The notes: generated by a model not told the origin, from the sequence alone. Shown: positions 36,401 through 52,411, counted from the stretch's first letter. The stretch: 64,000 nt of DNA from Strongylocentrotus droebachiensis (GCA_035222895.1 JAVYIG010000322.1:356501-420500), one strand, 5' to 3'. Numbers and translations are program-made.

Positions 36401-39400
36401 TTTCACCTGAAACTTTTGGATAGAAAAGAAAATAATATTGTCTTTAAATCAAAGCAAAAGGTGTTCATGAAATCTGTAGTTGTGCAGCTAACTCCTTTGT
36501 GCTTCAGAACTGTGTATACACTTGTATTGAAATAGAGGCAGAAGGTCGCTCTATAGCGGTCTCCAATCTCTCAGCAATGGGAATTGGATTACCAGAGATG
36601 TATATACACCAATACCATTAGCTCTTCTTACTTTGGTTTAGATGGGTGGTAGTAGATAGAGGGGAGTAGACAACGGGGGAGCCAGAACAGAGGGGAACAT
36701 GGAGAAGGTGAGGCAAGAAGACGAAGAAGAAGAAGATGAAGATGGAGAAGAAGAAGCAGATTAAGATGAAGAATAAGAAGAGGATGAAGAAGTAGAAGAA
36801 GGAGAAGGAGAAGAAGGAGAAGAAGACGACAAACTAAAACAAGAACAAGAACAAGAACAAGAACAAGAAATTAGAGACAGATTGAGATATGAGAAGAATA
36901 GGAAAGAGAGAGAGAGGAATAGAACAAGATGAAAATGGGGAGGTAAATATTCAACAAAAAGATTACAGCAAAAGAAAAAAAAAGTTTGGAGCTCATTGAA
37001 AAAAAGAAGCATGCGCCATGCTATAAACTGCAGATGAGCTATTCTTATCGTCAAACCTCACTCTTAACATGACCTAACATCTATCTACTGCCGATTTGAA
37101 TTCAAACAGGAGCTATATATCCTTCCGTCCCTCCCCTCCTTCCATCCCCTGGGCCCAGTCATAGGCAGAGCACCAATATTGTGGCAGAGAAAGACAATAC
37201 CGTGATGACGGGTCTGGCGCGAGCTCCGATACCCTGATCATCTTACAAGGTACAAGTGCATCTGATTGCCCTGTTCACACACACACAAGTTAGTGGGTCT
37301 ATTCATGTAATCTAGGTTCCCTGAAGCCTCGGTCACAAATGCCATCACGAACTGCTACGAACGCTGTACGAACGATTTTCAGACAATGGAAATTCAGGAA
37401 GACAATGGAAAAACGGAGATTCGTACGAAATTATTGTTCGTACAAACCTTTGTGACCGTGGCATTACATACTTTCTTCATAAAGAAGCCATTTTTAAAAT
37501 CTTGTGTAGTCCATCCAGTAACATTTGAATGAAAGCATTTTAAATTCACACATGTAAAAACATCACATTCACGAAATTGGCTTGAGAACGTGAATGGTTA
37601 TCTATCTCTGTTAAAATAATTTCAGGTGTTAACACTACCCCAGTACTGTAGTCAGAGATAAAATGCATGAATGAGGCTCTAAAGTATGGCTGATTCTTAA
37701 AGACCTTCTAATAAGAGGCACAGGAGCATGCAACAAACTTTAAAATATAATTTTTTTTCCTTTCCTAGTTTTTCCTTACTTTTAATTTTCCTACGCACAT
37801 ACATCCATACACATCACCTAATCCGGATTACATCCGTTTTATAGGACCGGTCAAAAGAAAGACATGTGAACACAACCCCCTCTCTCTCTCTGGGCATCTC
37901 CTATTACTTCCCTGTCTCTCTCACAGAATACCTGAAGTGGTTTCTCTTAACTTTTGAACTCTGCGGAATGGCAGAGAGTCTGCTCATCTCCAATCTAACT
38001 CAAAGAAGACAATTCCAAGGAGATATTTCACTGATTATTTTTTTTCTCGATGGAAGATTTAAGTTTCGGGTGATGGCGACAGGAAAAATTGCTTGGATTC
38101 TTTTAAACAGGAAGTTTAAGATACAATAGCGGCATTGTCATTATATCCTCTTGTATCCTTTTTCTTTTCCAGGGGCCAAAATGAGTTAGAATGAAATGCG
38201 GAAAGAATCATATTACAAGACTGATTATAAGAGGTCAAAAAAGGGGGAGAAGTATATAGTTCGAGAAATTCAGTCTGCACTGTTTTATGTTTCTACTTGT
38301 GAGCTGATTGTGAAGGAAACTATATAGTCAAGAGAAGCAAAAAAGCATTTAACTACATTTTGTCTATTGTGAGCAAGAAGGGCATTAACTCCTTATTTCA
38401 AGTTATCAAAAGCTCAATCATATATTACCCAAAAGATACAGTATATACAAGTTCTGCCTCTGTGATTGAACCTGTATCAAACTGCACTTGGCATGATGAA
38501 TGATGTCGTGAAGCTGATACAAGTCGTGTCACTATACATTTGATGTTAACTCATACACTTTTACCCAGAGTTAATGCCCTTCTTGATCTCAACAGATGAT
38601 ATGAGGGAAAAGAAAATCAGTTTAACGTCCATCTGGATGTCAACATACAATTTAAAGGAAAAGGAGCGTCAGTTTAATATCCCTCTGGCTCTTAACAGAC
38701 AGTTTAAGGGAAAAGAAGTCAGTCGTAATGCCCTTACGGCTCTCAACAGTCAATATGAGGGAAAAGGAAGCCAGTTTAACGCTCTCCTGGGTATCAACAG
38801 ACAATTTAAAGGAAAAGGGACGTCAGTTTAACATCCTTCTGGCTCTTCACAGACAGTTTAAGGGAAAGGAAGCCAATCTTAACACCCTTCTGGCTCTCAA
38901 CAGACAATATGAGGGGAAAGGAAGCAAGTTTAACGCCCTTCTGGATCTCAACAGTTGATATCAGGAGAAAGGAAGTCAGTCGTAATGTCTTTCTGGCTCT
39001 TCACAGACAGTATAAGGCAAAGGAAGCCATTTTAACAACCTTCTGGATACAAATCCTGTCACTATATATTTGATGTTATCTCATACACTTTTACCGAGAC
39101 CTAATGCCCTTCTGGCCCTCAAAAGGTGATATGAGGGAAAAGGAAGTCAGTGATCTACTTTCTCCAACCTTTGAATCTTCTTCTTCCATTAAGCCAAGCT
39201 CTCTGGATGACACCAGTAAACCGCTTTACCTTCTCTCCAATCATCTTGCGTAATTACATTTGTCACAGGAGCTTCCATATTACTCTCTACAAGCTCAATA
39301 GGAAGACAAGCTGTGTGTTTAATTCACGTTCTACTGACCTTAGATGTCTTGGGTTAAGGGCACTAGTGGACAGGACTTCAAGCTATATTCCATAGATCAT

Positions 39401-42400
39401 GGTATCTGTATGATTGCTGGTCTGAATATCTACATTTCCTACTCCTCAGGGTTTCTTAAACCACAGATCATCCACATGTTACCAAAAGGAAGCTAAATGT
39501 TTTAAAATATTGAAAGTATAAAGCAGGTATAAGGTGGCATTGCTGTTTGAAAAGTTGAAAACCCTACTCCATATTCATTTCAACTAAGAATATGCAAATG
39601 GGGTGAGGTAGCCACTTTTCTTTGGTGATATTTGGGGGAGCAAAGACTGTCAACTACAATTTGTTTTTCTCAACTGAAATGAAGCTCTCTATATGAATCA
39701 CTGTATTTCATTTGAGTTATTAAAAACAAAACTTTTGCTATTCACGTATTTGGCCAACGGTTGACATTTCTTTCATGTTGCATGCTGTTTGTCTGACACT
39801 CAAATTATAATAGTAGTAGCCAAGTACATAATATAATAAATAACAATGCTTATTGCCCAATATATCAAACCACAACGTCCCAAGTATATTCCAATTCCTC
39901 CAAAAGTATCAACCCTGTTCCCATTACATGTACCTAGTAGACAGGGAGCAGCGAAATCAAATTTTTCCCTAGCCAAGTTTCCAGGAGGGCACAAGCAGGA
40001 GGGAGCAGCGAAACAGGACAACCGTTTTTCTCATTTGTCATCCAATCCAGCACATTCCAGCGAGCGGTTTGTCGGCCGACCAACCATCCAGTGATGACCA
40101 AACCATGTTGGTGACACAAACTTTTATCTTGGGACGTACGTGAGCCAGTTGATATGACGATGAGGCAAGGGGGATGACATGAAAGATAGTGTTTAAGCTA
40201 ACGGTGTAATCATAACATAATATTGGTGTGGACCCATTGCGTCTTGAGGTGTAAATTCATACAGTCCATGTTGAATTAACCCTTAGGGAGGTATCATGAA
40301 ACAAGAATATTAATTTCATAACCAGGAGTAAACTCCAAGCAGACTATCACAAAATGTCTAATTACTGCAACTAACATTAATCTACAGTAGATCTGAAGAC
40401 ATTAACAAAAGTTTTTTTTAATGTTTCAGAGAAGCAGAAATATATGCAATTTCTTGTAAATGTGCATATATATCTCACTCTGAAGTATCTGAGTAACTTT
40501 TTTTTCCCAGTTTTGAAAACTAGATACCTTTGAACTTTCTGCAAACATTGAAGGATATTTTAAAAAGTTATATACAAAGTACTCTAAAAACGTTAACATT
40601 ATGAAATTAATGTAGTTAGCACATCATTTTGATGTTTGCTGTGTTCGTCTATAAGCTACTTTGCCATAACTCAACAAAAAGAGCAAAAACTTTTAGTGTG
40701 ACATAAGTCTGATTAGCAGAGACTAATGACTCATAATGAACAATGCTGGTTAGAAGATGAGCTTCTCTGCTGCATAGTTTTAGGAAAGGTCACCCATGTT
40801 ACCTCTACGATCGCTAGATAATTTGATTAGGGCTAAACAACTATAGTGGTGTAAGTTTGTAGTTCAGCTATGTGTTTCGCCCATACGAGAAAGCCAAGCC
40901 TGTATCACTTGTCAGCTAAGGTTTCCACGCCGCATCTAACTAATGCTGGCTATATACCTGATAGGAATATCAGTAGATCGTACCAGGTACCTGCCGTCAG
41001 ACCATTCAATCTGACTTCTTTATGAACCTAAAGTGACTCGCTGGAGATACATGTTTAAGGCTCAATACAAACAAAGCTTGTTGAAAAGAATAGTGATTGA
41101 TCTCCTGGTCAGGCGACATTGATATCTGATTGAACATGGACCAACCGCTTTCATCAGTCTATTGTTTTAAAGACCTTACATTATGATGTACTAAAGCGTT
41201 GCATATCCTCGCAATATTATTATCAGTAACATTATTTATACAATCATCATCATGTAAATTACAGAATGAGTTGATTATCTACCTTCTAGCTGGTTGTATG
41301 AATAAAAACTATCCTTTCTTCTAACAATATCCATATCATATATATCAACCATGGACAAAATAATCTAAAGACAACATATATACCCCCCACTATCAGTATC
41401 AAATGACCCAATCCATAGACCAGCTATATATTCCCAGAAAATATAAAAATCAATCATATTTTGTGCAGCAAACAGACATATCACTTGATGCATTACTACA
41501 AGAATGTAAGTCCTCACAAAGAATGCTCCATATTTTACAAGCCCTGCAGAGAAGAGGAAAGTTACCACCATTACCACAACCAAAAAGCTCTTTGCAACGA
41601 GATGGGTTATACAGCTCCCTCCCTACAGATCTACACTCCATTAGTGTGTCAAAGAGTCAGGGTGATGGATACAATACATCTTAAAGGTATACAAGAGCTT
41701 TGGACCCCATTGTTTACAGTATATGGGACACTCTAAGGATATTTCACTCAGAAAAGATGCCAATATAGCCTAGAATGAAACAATTTGGATATATTGCTGT
41801 AGAGAGGATCAGGAAGAGGGGGAAGTGTGAAGTATGTTTTGAGGCCAGCCAATCTTAAAACTCATTTCATGATGGGTAATCGGTCATATCTTGACTAAGA
41901 ATCCACTTTTTGTGAACATTAATACACTCAACAAGACATCTAAGCTGGGAATATCTCATGCTAAATATGTTTCAATAGTTTTAATAGGGACGCCTACTCC
42001 CCTGACTACCACCACTTCCCAGGCAACTCCCCTGGATAACTACCCCCCCCCCCCCACCCCCTAGAAGGAAATCATACCCCAGACAACTCCCACATAAGAC
42101 AATTATCCTCTTGGACAACTACCCCCAGGACAGTTATCTTGATGATGCCTACTGCCTAAGACAATTACAGCCCCATCAACTACCCCCTAGCCCAACTGCC
42201 CCCTCTTGACAATATCCCCTACAAGATCAAAAGGAAGTTTTTCACACCTTCTCTCAAACTACAATTACATTACGAACTCAATATCTCCTTTAAGTCAAGC
42301 CCATCCCACATGACCGCCTTCCGAACTTAACAAAAAACAAAGAGTAAGATAACAACTAAACAAGCAACCTTTAAGACAATGAGAACAGAGAAGAGGGGCA

Positions 42401-43422
42401 AAAGAATGGTTTTAGGCCAAGGATACTTAAAACAGAGTTGGAAGCTTACGAGGAATCCATAGGCTTTCAGGGCTGCTTTTCTAGAGCATTCTTGACTTGG
42501 GCGAAACAATATTAGGATGTAATCTGGGATGAACGTCCCATCTCATGACTCGTCTCCTATTCTAAGACGACAAGACAAAGTGATATGTAATGGCACATTG
42601 ATACATGTTTGATGAACGGTGTGGCCGCTAGGCTTCAGGAGGTTTCTGAGCCTGGATTCTACTGGCAAGGTGAGAATTGCAGTATACATCCAGCATAGTT
42701 TGATTCTTAAATACATTAACAAACAAATAAAATTGATTTTGCATGAATAATTCAGAAAGATAGCATTGGAAATATGAAGGGTCATGATAAGATAGCCCCT
42801 AAAATCTTACATTTGAAGAAGATTAAATTTGTTTTAGGAATGTAACTTTGATTGCTTCTTCCCAGTTGTTAAACAATGTATAGCTCACAAAGGTCAAAAA
42901 ATTGATATTTCGCAAAATTTCACTTTGAAAAAAGTTTATTTTTTAAAAGTTGACTAAAGACCATGAATTACATTGCTGAAGTTCACGTTTTTCACCTCGC
43001 TACCACTTTCTCTTTTGGGAGAATAATTCAAAACTTAAAAGTATTAAATTTCAGCAAGTTATTCGTGCATGAGACAGTCTAGTTAAAGGATGAAAACGGT
43101 AGCATGTGCAACCAATAGATCTCTAATCTAGTGAGAAATCCTCACACCAATGGGACCGCTTACAAAAACCCTCCTGTTTTTCATTTCAGAGAATCGTTGT
43201 CGTCCGGACAAAAGGAAGAAAAAGACACAAAACTGAGAGCGGGTACCGGCAAACAGTGGCAAGATGAAAATGATTGGGAAACGGCTCATTTCGAGGACAA
43301 GTGAAAATTGGTATTGTATTGGTAGGGCATGCTACTGCTGGTATTCATTCTGAGATGAATTTGTGGCAGCGCCGTACTGCTTGGGCTGATTCCGCTGGAC
43401 TTTGGTTCTAATTTTCATACTG

Positions 43423-43455
<33 letters not shown>

Positions 43456-43464
43456 AGAGAGACA

Positions 43465-43504
<40 letters not shown>

Positions 43505-43529
43505 CAGAGACAGAGAGAGACAGAGAGAC

Positions 43530-43565
<36 letters not shown>

Positions 43566-46500
43566 GGAGAGAGAAAGAGAGAGAGGGGGGTGGGGGGATC
43601 AGTAAATAGATACATAGATGTAAAAACAGCAAGAGAAAGAGAGAGAGGGAAAGAGAGAGAAAGAAAGGGTATAGAGTGGTGAAGTGTGACGTCATCAAAA
43701 ATCTATTTTTAGAATTTCTCAATTTTTTCTTCATATTCCGAAAGAACATCAAAAATAATGTCCAAATGTCGAAAACCAATTGCATATGTTAAGTATTGGC
43801 TGAGATATGACCATCTGAATGAATATATGTCCTATGAGAACTCAGTGTTTATATGCTCTGGCTCCTAACCATTAGGAGCCAGGGCATATAACACTGAGTT
43901 CCTATGGGGAGTATATTTATTCAGATGGTCATATCTCAGCCAATACTTAACATATTCAATTGGTTTTCGACATTTGGACATTATTTTTGATGTTCTTTCG
44001 GAATATGAAGAAAAAATTGAGAAATTCTAAAAATAAATTTGTATGACGTCACAGCTTCGGTACTCTATAGAGAAGGGAGATAGAGCAGACAAACATGCAG
44101 AAAGTGAGATGGATGTAAAAAGACAGGGAGAGATATAAAGGAGGGGGGATGGCACAAAGCTGAGAGGTAAACAAAGAGTGAAATTTAAAGATGTAAAAGC
44201 AAGAGGAAATGGGTTTCACTATCGTTTAAAAGGGTTGCCTTAAACCTTTTTCTTCATATTTCATGATGGAAGAGCATTTTCCAAAAAGACAGATGTTTAA
44301 GAGCAGATATGGATACATTTCAACTGGATTGTAACGGAATGTGAGCCTCACTTTCTGATAAATCCCTCCTTCTTCTTCAAATTGGCCGGTTATAGGAGCA
44401 AAGCGCTAACAGCCATGAAGCGTTGGTAGCACAAGCGACTGCTGAGTGATGCTTAATTCGGCCGAACCAACGTGACAGCTCTTTTCCCCTCCCTCCCCTG
44501 TAGTCCCACTGCTTAGGATTTGCGCGACAATAAGCGTGGAGCGACAGGCTGACGACAGAGGATTTGCCATGCCAATTTAGAGGGGGCAGGGAGGAGAGAG
44601 CGAGAGTGGCTGACATTCAAATCTGGTATGGGTCATGAAAACATTGAACAATCCTCCAGCTACTTCATAACTTCAACCAAAATAAAAAAGGCTTTCAGGA
44701 CAGAGTCTTTCATTTCAATTTGAGGGGGTAATTATTTTGTGATCACTTCCAACTTCTCCTCTTCAATCAGGAATATTCAAGTCAACTTGGCATGCCTTCT
44801 TAGAGAGACAATGTGAAGTGAAACTTGTGCAGGCAACACTGAAACAAACATGAACACAAGCAATTGATACCCAGCATATAAAGAATATTGAAGGACAATG
44901 GACGATAAAATATGGGCAAGAATATTAAAATAAGATAAAAGCCAAGAGAGATAAATAAAAATGTAATGAACGATGGAAACAAGGATAAAACATGTGAAGC
45001 AAGTCTAAGCAAAAAGGAACTGAAGATGAACTTCAAGAGAGAACTGAGTGGGCGGGGCACGAGGTGGGGTCGGAGGAGTGAGACACAACGACAGCCAGAA
45101 CCAAAATGAAATCATTACAAAAACGACGTGGCAATTGGCCGCAACACTTGTCTCAGCACATTCAATCATGTCTCTCACACCATTATAACACCCCACTGTG
45201 ACCCTAATCATGAGAAACAGAATTAGGATCAGCTCACAGTAGCAACACCTTGCATGCTGTCTTACACCGCTCCTGGAATGCTTTCTGCTTCCTTCATCAA
45301 TGTCGAGTTCGTTTGCCCCTGCCCTATCCTTGGTCCCCATATTTTGGGCTGCCATAGAGGTGGGGGTGCTGGGTCAAATGTGTACTTGGTTAAAAATCAG
45401 ATAGGGGGTATAATACCCCATTCTCCCTCCCCCACCTTAAAAACAGCTCTTCATCATTAAGCAGAGTGCTACATATTGCTATTTTATGAAATCATGTATG
45501 AAATGTATGAATTCATTTTCATGGAACAACACCATTAAAGGGTGTAGATGTAAGAACTCCCTCACACAGTTGCATAATGTAGCATCCATTTTTAAAGCCT
45601 TTTCATTCTTTAAAAGGAAACCTGAAAACCTATTTTTGATTTGTTTTCAGAAGTGCCCGGTGGACTGAACAAATAGAAGCAGTAGAGGCCTCATCAATAA
45701 TATTATCATCAATATCAATACAATCTCCCTTTTTTTTTGGGGGGGGGGGAGGGTGAACTGTTCCTGATGCCTTCTCCAGCTAGTGCAGCCAAGACGAAGC
45801 AGTGGAACTGGTTGAAAAGTATTCTAGGTACCTTTTAAATTCTTCCTTGATACTTTCAATTAAATATAGACCCTACAACACCTTCTAGATTAGCTCCTGT
45901 CTGACCTGATTGTCAGGTTGTATCTTCTAGAAATAGCTTAGTCTGTCTTGAAGCTATCACCTGTTGGTTCCCTACTGCTCCCTCTGGCTGTTTTGAAAGC
46001 TCATTCCAAGTGTAGATACATTGTATCGTCCGTTGAGAGCCAGAAGGATGTTAAGACTGTGTTGAAGTATATGAGTTAAGGCCCTTCTGGCTCCAAACAG
46101 ATGTTAACTCGCATACCTTTATATACAATTAACATGCTTCTGACTCTCAGCAGATGATATTGTCTCTTTAAAACTAAAGACCAGTTATGGTCATGCAATT
46201 GCATAGTGAAAGAAACGTTGTGAAATCGATCAGAAAAGGTTGATCATTTAGCATAGATGTACTGCAAGGTTCTGGAATCATCAAAATTATAAGAAATTTG
46301 GCCAAGTCTTCATAAAGTTAGAAGCACTGTACACAGAAAGATGTATATGGGACTACACACACATGCGCGACACATGCATTTGTATCTCTCAACAGGCAAG
46401 AGATATACTAATTTACCAAATATATCAATTAGTAGGCGGTTTCCCGTCAAAATTTGTATCGTCATGTAATATTCAAAACATATTCTTTCACATGATTGGT

Positions 46501-48421
46501 AATAAGAGCTTCCATTTCATTTTTTGAAATTGGGGCGTTTCCAATACTGGTCTTTACCTTTAAGCCAGAAGGACGTTTATTCCATGCTTGTTGAAGTAAA
46601 TAAGTTAAGGCCCTTCTGGCTACAAACAGATTATATGTAGCAGTATCTAGGTAATCTCAAAGAAGTTTGAAAGACTTGATGAAAATACCCTTTTTCAAAA
46701 AAAGAATTTAAACTGAAGAAGACTATAACATCAGAACTTCATTCATAGGAGTATAAGAACTCCACTTGGTGTATTAGAAAGTGGGAATTTGAATATGTGG
46801 AAAGAAAAGAATGAAATACTACCATCTTCTTTCTGTTGGACTAATCAGACTTATAAAGCTCATCACAGAGCAGTAGTTTGATAGACAATGAATAGTAATC
46901 CAGTCTGTATTATCAGATATAGATGACTTCTACGTCTGGTTAAGAAGGTGACTCAAAAACTAGGCCTGCTAAAAAAGAAAACTGTGTCTAAATCATAGGT
47001 CAGATTTATGACTAGTGTTTATATTCGAATGGGATCTTGGTACATGTACCTCTAATTCTGCTTAGATTGCAAATGAAGGAATAACATGTGTGCACCTAAA
47101 AGAAATCTTTCAATTATATATTATCTGTTGATCGAGAGCCAAAAGGGTAATAACCCATCTCATTTTTAGTAGATTTACTGCCCTTATGGCTATAAGCAGA
47201 TGATATACAGTAGTGGGGTAAGTTTGATTCCTTTGGTAATCCTCCACCCAAAGCAACACCACCACCCCTAGCCAGCTTAATATAACAAGTCTATATTCAG
47301 ATTGCATTCAACTCCAAATTGGTTCACCATGATCTGCAGGAAATTGAAAAATCTTTCTGATAAACTGAATTCTTCCTTGAATTTGGATGAACTATTCCGG
47401 CACAGATGGAAAACTTGTCTCTAAACAGTCCTACGTGTGTGTCAGCTGCACTTCGCCCCAGCCTGATTTTTGGTGGCCAATACTTGTGATTAACCACCCA
47501 AATATCGCAATTGCTCGGTGCGTCATCTGCAAATTAATTTAGCCGCTGTTTAGCGTTTGGACTCCCCCGACTGGCCTTGAGAAGAGAGCTACATCCTCCC
47601 AAATAATGTCTTTTCCTCCCATCACTACCAGCTCTGAGGGGAGTTGGAAAAAGTGGAATTCTGTCATTCTAAGTTGAACTTTCCAGATTGCGTGCCCACG
47701 TAAAATTAAAAAGGATTATAAATTCATGATGAGATTTTGAGGATGTAACCTATTAAAAAAACACTATAAATTTGATATAATCTATTTCATATAGTACTTA
47801 TTTATTTTGCTAGTTAGGAGATTGTCTACATTTTTGAAATTATTTTGAACTGGGAGAAACAGAAACCTTCAATATCGAAAGTTCCTTAACCTATTTTCTC
47901 AACTTCAAAACAAGTTACTGAAAGCTATTGAAAAAGTTGATTTAATGAGGAGAAAAATCTTGAAAAAGGTCTTGCTGAACCTGATCCTTGCCCTACGAGA
48001 TAACCCTACCCTGCATTCCATCTCTTAAGCCACTGTCTGTATTAATAAAGCACTGGTACTTGGCCTTAAGTCCTATAATCCCACACTGTCACTATCACAA
48101 GCAACTGCCCACCTGTAATATAACAAAGAAAAATACACCCAAACAGCCCAGAAGCAAAATATAATCCAACTGGCAAAATAGAAAGAAGCTACCCTCGAGT
48201 TAGGTCTGGGGTTCTTTGAAAACATTGGCACTGGGATAGGGATGAGTAAAGACAAGAGGAAGGAGGAAGGAGGAAAATGAGTAGCAAAGGAGGAGAGGAG
48301 TGGAAAGATAGTAAGAAAGAGCAACCAACAACAAAAAAGATAGTGATACAAAACAGCAGTGATAGAGTAATAGAAAGATAAAGAAACCTAGAAGCGAGAA
48401 ACAGAAGCGAGATATAGATGG

Positions 48422-48494
<73 letters not shown>

Positions 48495-51400
48495 TATATA
48501 GAGAAAGAGAGAAGGAAGAGGGTCGAAAGAAAGAAGTGGTAGATAAAAAGAAAGATAAAGCTTGTGAGAGATGAAAAGACTGAAAAGGGTATACTAATGA
48601 AGAGAGAGTGGATAAGGTGTGGTCTTTACAAAGGAGACATTATCAGTAACTCTCCCAAATGCCACCAAAATTGGGCACTCACCCCCACCCCCCCCCACCC
48701 CCTTCCTCTTCTCCATCCCTTCACAATGATGGTGTAGGGGGTGTGGAGAAGGGGAGGCAAAGAGCAGAAGAAAGAAGGAAGATGAGAAGGAGAGACATAA
48801 TAAACCCTAGTATGTTTGCATTCCTCCGTCATGTCCTTCAAAGATCTGTCACTATCCTCACCAGTTGTAGCGCCCAAGGATGGGTAAGGGGTACTTCAAA
48901 ACATGGGGGATAAACTCTGTCGGACTTGACTCTGGGCGATACTTTTGTTACAGTAGTCAAGACGTGGAGCGCTGTTCTAACCTTCAGCCATCACAGAGTC
49001 CTTCAAACCCAACCGAGAAAAAGGATTCTTGTACGTTTTCGGCACGCAACTGGTCCTTGATTTACTACCCAAATCTTTTTATAAATCTTTAATGATGGAA
49101 AAAGATCATATGATGATAGGAAAAGAAGGAAACTTTGTGAGAGATATTTCTTCAGGAACCCAATGCTGCGTTGTTGTATACCAAAATGCAACAATCATGT
49201 GCAAATTATTTTGAAATTGTGCGTAGTATACATCAAAGTGAAAGCAGATATGTTTTCAGATGTTACTATGGCGGACATCATCACCATCAACAGTGGCATT
49301 CCGATGGACTAATTGATAGGTCAGTCTGGTTAACAAGACTAGTCAGTAAGTGAGGGATGCGTGATGCTTAGGAGAGTATCGAGGGATGGGTTACTGGGAC
49401 AAACAATTCTATTTTTCTCCCATTTTTCCTCCTCCTCCCCCATCCGTCCGGAAAGCACGCCAACACCCTGCGTGCACCTACAGCACATGCTGCGATGATG
49501 GATATGTTTATGGTGATTTGGACAAAAAGAATCCTCTGACAGGGAGATGGAAATCAATGATATAGATGTGTACAAATGGAAACATAGTGCCCTTCTGAGA
49601 ATTCAGATGATGTCAATAGGGAATGATGATGATGATGATGACGAGGACAATGATGATGATGATACAATACAATACAATAAAGTCATTTCTATAGTGCTAT
49701 CACAAACTCACTGTTGTTTCACAGCGCTTTACATACAAATTATCAAAGAATCTGTTGTTGATCATGGTCAAAGAGGAGAGTTTTGAGACATTTCCGGAAG
49801 ATGATAAACGAATAAAATGTGGATGTGGATGATGATGATGACGATGAGGGTGACGACAACCACGATGATGATGGAGGTGGTGATGATGATAATCACAATG
49901 TCAAATAGTCATGGAACCGTTTCCATGGAAACTACATTCAAGAAATGAATTTCTTACCTTTGCTCTCTCTAATCTCTGTCTTTGTTCATGGAATGCTGGC
50001 GTTGTGGCTTTGAGGGCTGTTCAAAAATAAATTGATAAGATTCATAAAATGTTAATTCTTATAAAGCAATTCAACATCTCCATAAATACAGTAAGTATTC
50101 TTAAGAAGGAAATAATGATGCTTTAACCTTTATATCAATTCATTTTGAAAACTTAAGAGGTATATGTTTAATACAGGCATGAACATCATTTAATATAAAA
50201 CAGTATGATTGGTTTAACAAATAACAATCATAATAATAATAATATTTAATTTTTATATAGCGCTTAATACAAATGTCTCTAAGCGCTTACAAACCGGACA
50301 TTACCATTAAATGGATAAGCTTTACAGATATTGTTTATATTCTTATTCTAAAAGCAGTTTCGTCACCACTATTTACAAGCTAGCATAATCAGTTTGATCA
50401 TTGGGCTTGCATCCATTCCATAACTCACTTTCCTCCGGTATCTGGAGATGAAGGCTGATTTTAAAATCCATCACAAGCGATAGAGGTGGGATGGGTAGCC
50501 ATTAAACCATGAGGTATAATCCAATAATACGGTATCCTCAAAGAGAACATAGCCAACAAGGTCCATGGAATTAAATCGGCTGTCTCAAAACTTCAGAGAA
50601 AACTGTGACGACACCAACAGCCATCAAAAGAATAATAGGGGGCAGATGATTGGCAATCGCGATGATATATTCCAAGGATGTTCTTAAAACTACACCTTTA
50701 AAGTCATCCTACAAACTCCAAATCATGAACAAGTTTTTCCACTCCTGATAAGTCGTCTATTGAACTTTGATTATCAATGAAGTGAAAGTGCGATCCGCCA
50801 TCAAACTTAGGAAAACTTCTTGAATTTCAATCCAGGATATATACCAACAGTTCGATGAAGTGCTCCAATCTCAAGGCATATAGTTTGTAAAAAGGGGTGA
50901 AGGAGTCATCCACAAGCAACTAATTGGCATCAAAAGGAAACAAACTGGTAGTATCCATCACTTCTAGTCCATATCATGTTTTGGAGAAAATTTCCAAAAG
51001 ACTTCTTATCCCAAATAAATGACCAAGAGCAAAACCACTGGCTGCGAGTGGTGGAGGTGTGGGGTTGGTAGAAGGAGTTTTGGATGGTGTCGGTGGTTGG
51101 TAGTGGTAGTAGTGGTGGTATAGACTCTCCTCAACAAGATAACTCTTCTAGATGAGGCTACATCTTGGAGGAGAATGCAGGAAGATTCTTCCGAGATATA
51201 AAGTGATGCAAGTTAAGAAGGAGAAAAGAGAGAAAGGTAGAGATGCAGATGCCAAGAAGATTCATTACCAGGGAAAGTGGTGTGGGGGCGCAGATGAGAG
51301 GGGTACAAGGGGGGCGGAAGAGGGTAAAGGAGAATGCCACTGGATTCTTTGCAGAGGGTAATGATGGTGGGGTAATGAGAGGAGGGGGTAATGAGAGGAG

Positions 51401-52411
51401 GGGGAAGAAGATACAAAATATGCAGAGCGACAAGGGGAGAGAGAAGGCAAGATAATAGAAGGGGAGATTCCTTCCTTGCAGATGGTAAGTGATGCGGGGG
51501 TTCGGAGGAGAGAGCCGAAGATAGAGGTCGAGATGCCAAAGAGTGCATCATCATCATCATGATATCATAGCTGGAGTCATTAATATCAGGCTATTATTTA
51601 TCATCTGGAGTGATGGCTGGGAGGAGTGCAAACAACTAGGGCACAGAGAGACAGAGAGACAGAGAGAGAGAGAGAGAGAGGGGGGGGGAGAGAGAAGACA
51701 TAATATACATAGCAAGAGAGAAAGAGAGATAGATGAAATGGATAGACAATTAGTTTAATGAACTTTTCAAACATGTGCTTAAGAGAGCGATACTAGACGA
51801 GGCAGAACTTTCTGTAGCTTTTAGACAAGTAGCAGTAGCATTGGCATCGGTTTGTATGACTGCCAAAGTTTATCATGACCAGATACCAAAGAATTATAGG
51901 GATTACGTAAAACTGCATGTATGACAGGAAGAAGAAAGCAATTAGAAAAAGAATTAAGTATTATGGGGAGAGTTTGTCAAGAAAAGAAAGACCAAGATGC
52001 TCAAGATTTGAGATGACCCAATCAAGTGATTATAGTAAAATAAAAATAATTTTTGTTTTTGTTTGTTGTTGAAAGAGAAGCATTAATTGAAAAGATGGGG
52101 TAAGGAAGAAGGGATGAGAGAGGAAGAGGTGGTAGTGTGATAGGGCAAGGATGGGGGGATGAGAGAAGACGAGCTGGTAGTATGATAGGGCAAGGATGGA
52201 GGGAAAAGAGAGGAAGAGCTGGTAGTATTTTAGGGTAAGAAAGGAGAGACATGAGATAGAGCTGGTAGTTTGATAGGGCAAGGATGGAGGGACGAGAGAG
52301 GAAGAGCTGGTAGTATGATAGGGCAAGGAAGGAGGGACATGAGATAGAGCTGGTAGTATGATAGGGCAAGGATGGAGGAAGGAGAGAGAGAGGAAGAGCT
52401 GGTAGTATGCT

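Noticed and set aside
38574-38958. Repeat protein-like frames (LNRQFKGKG units)
   Set aside because: The 51-bp tandem repeat keeps frames open by length alone. Two overlapping frames give similar repeats and there is no start or splice context.
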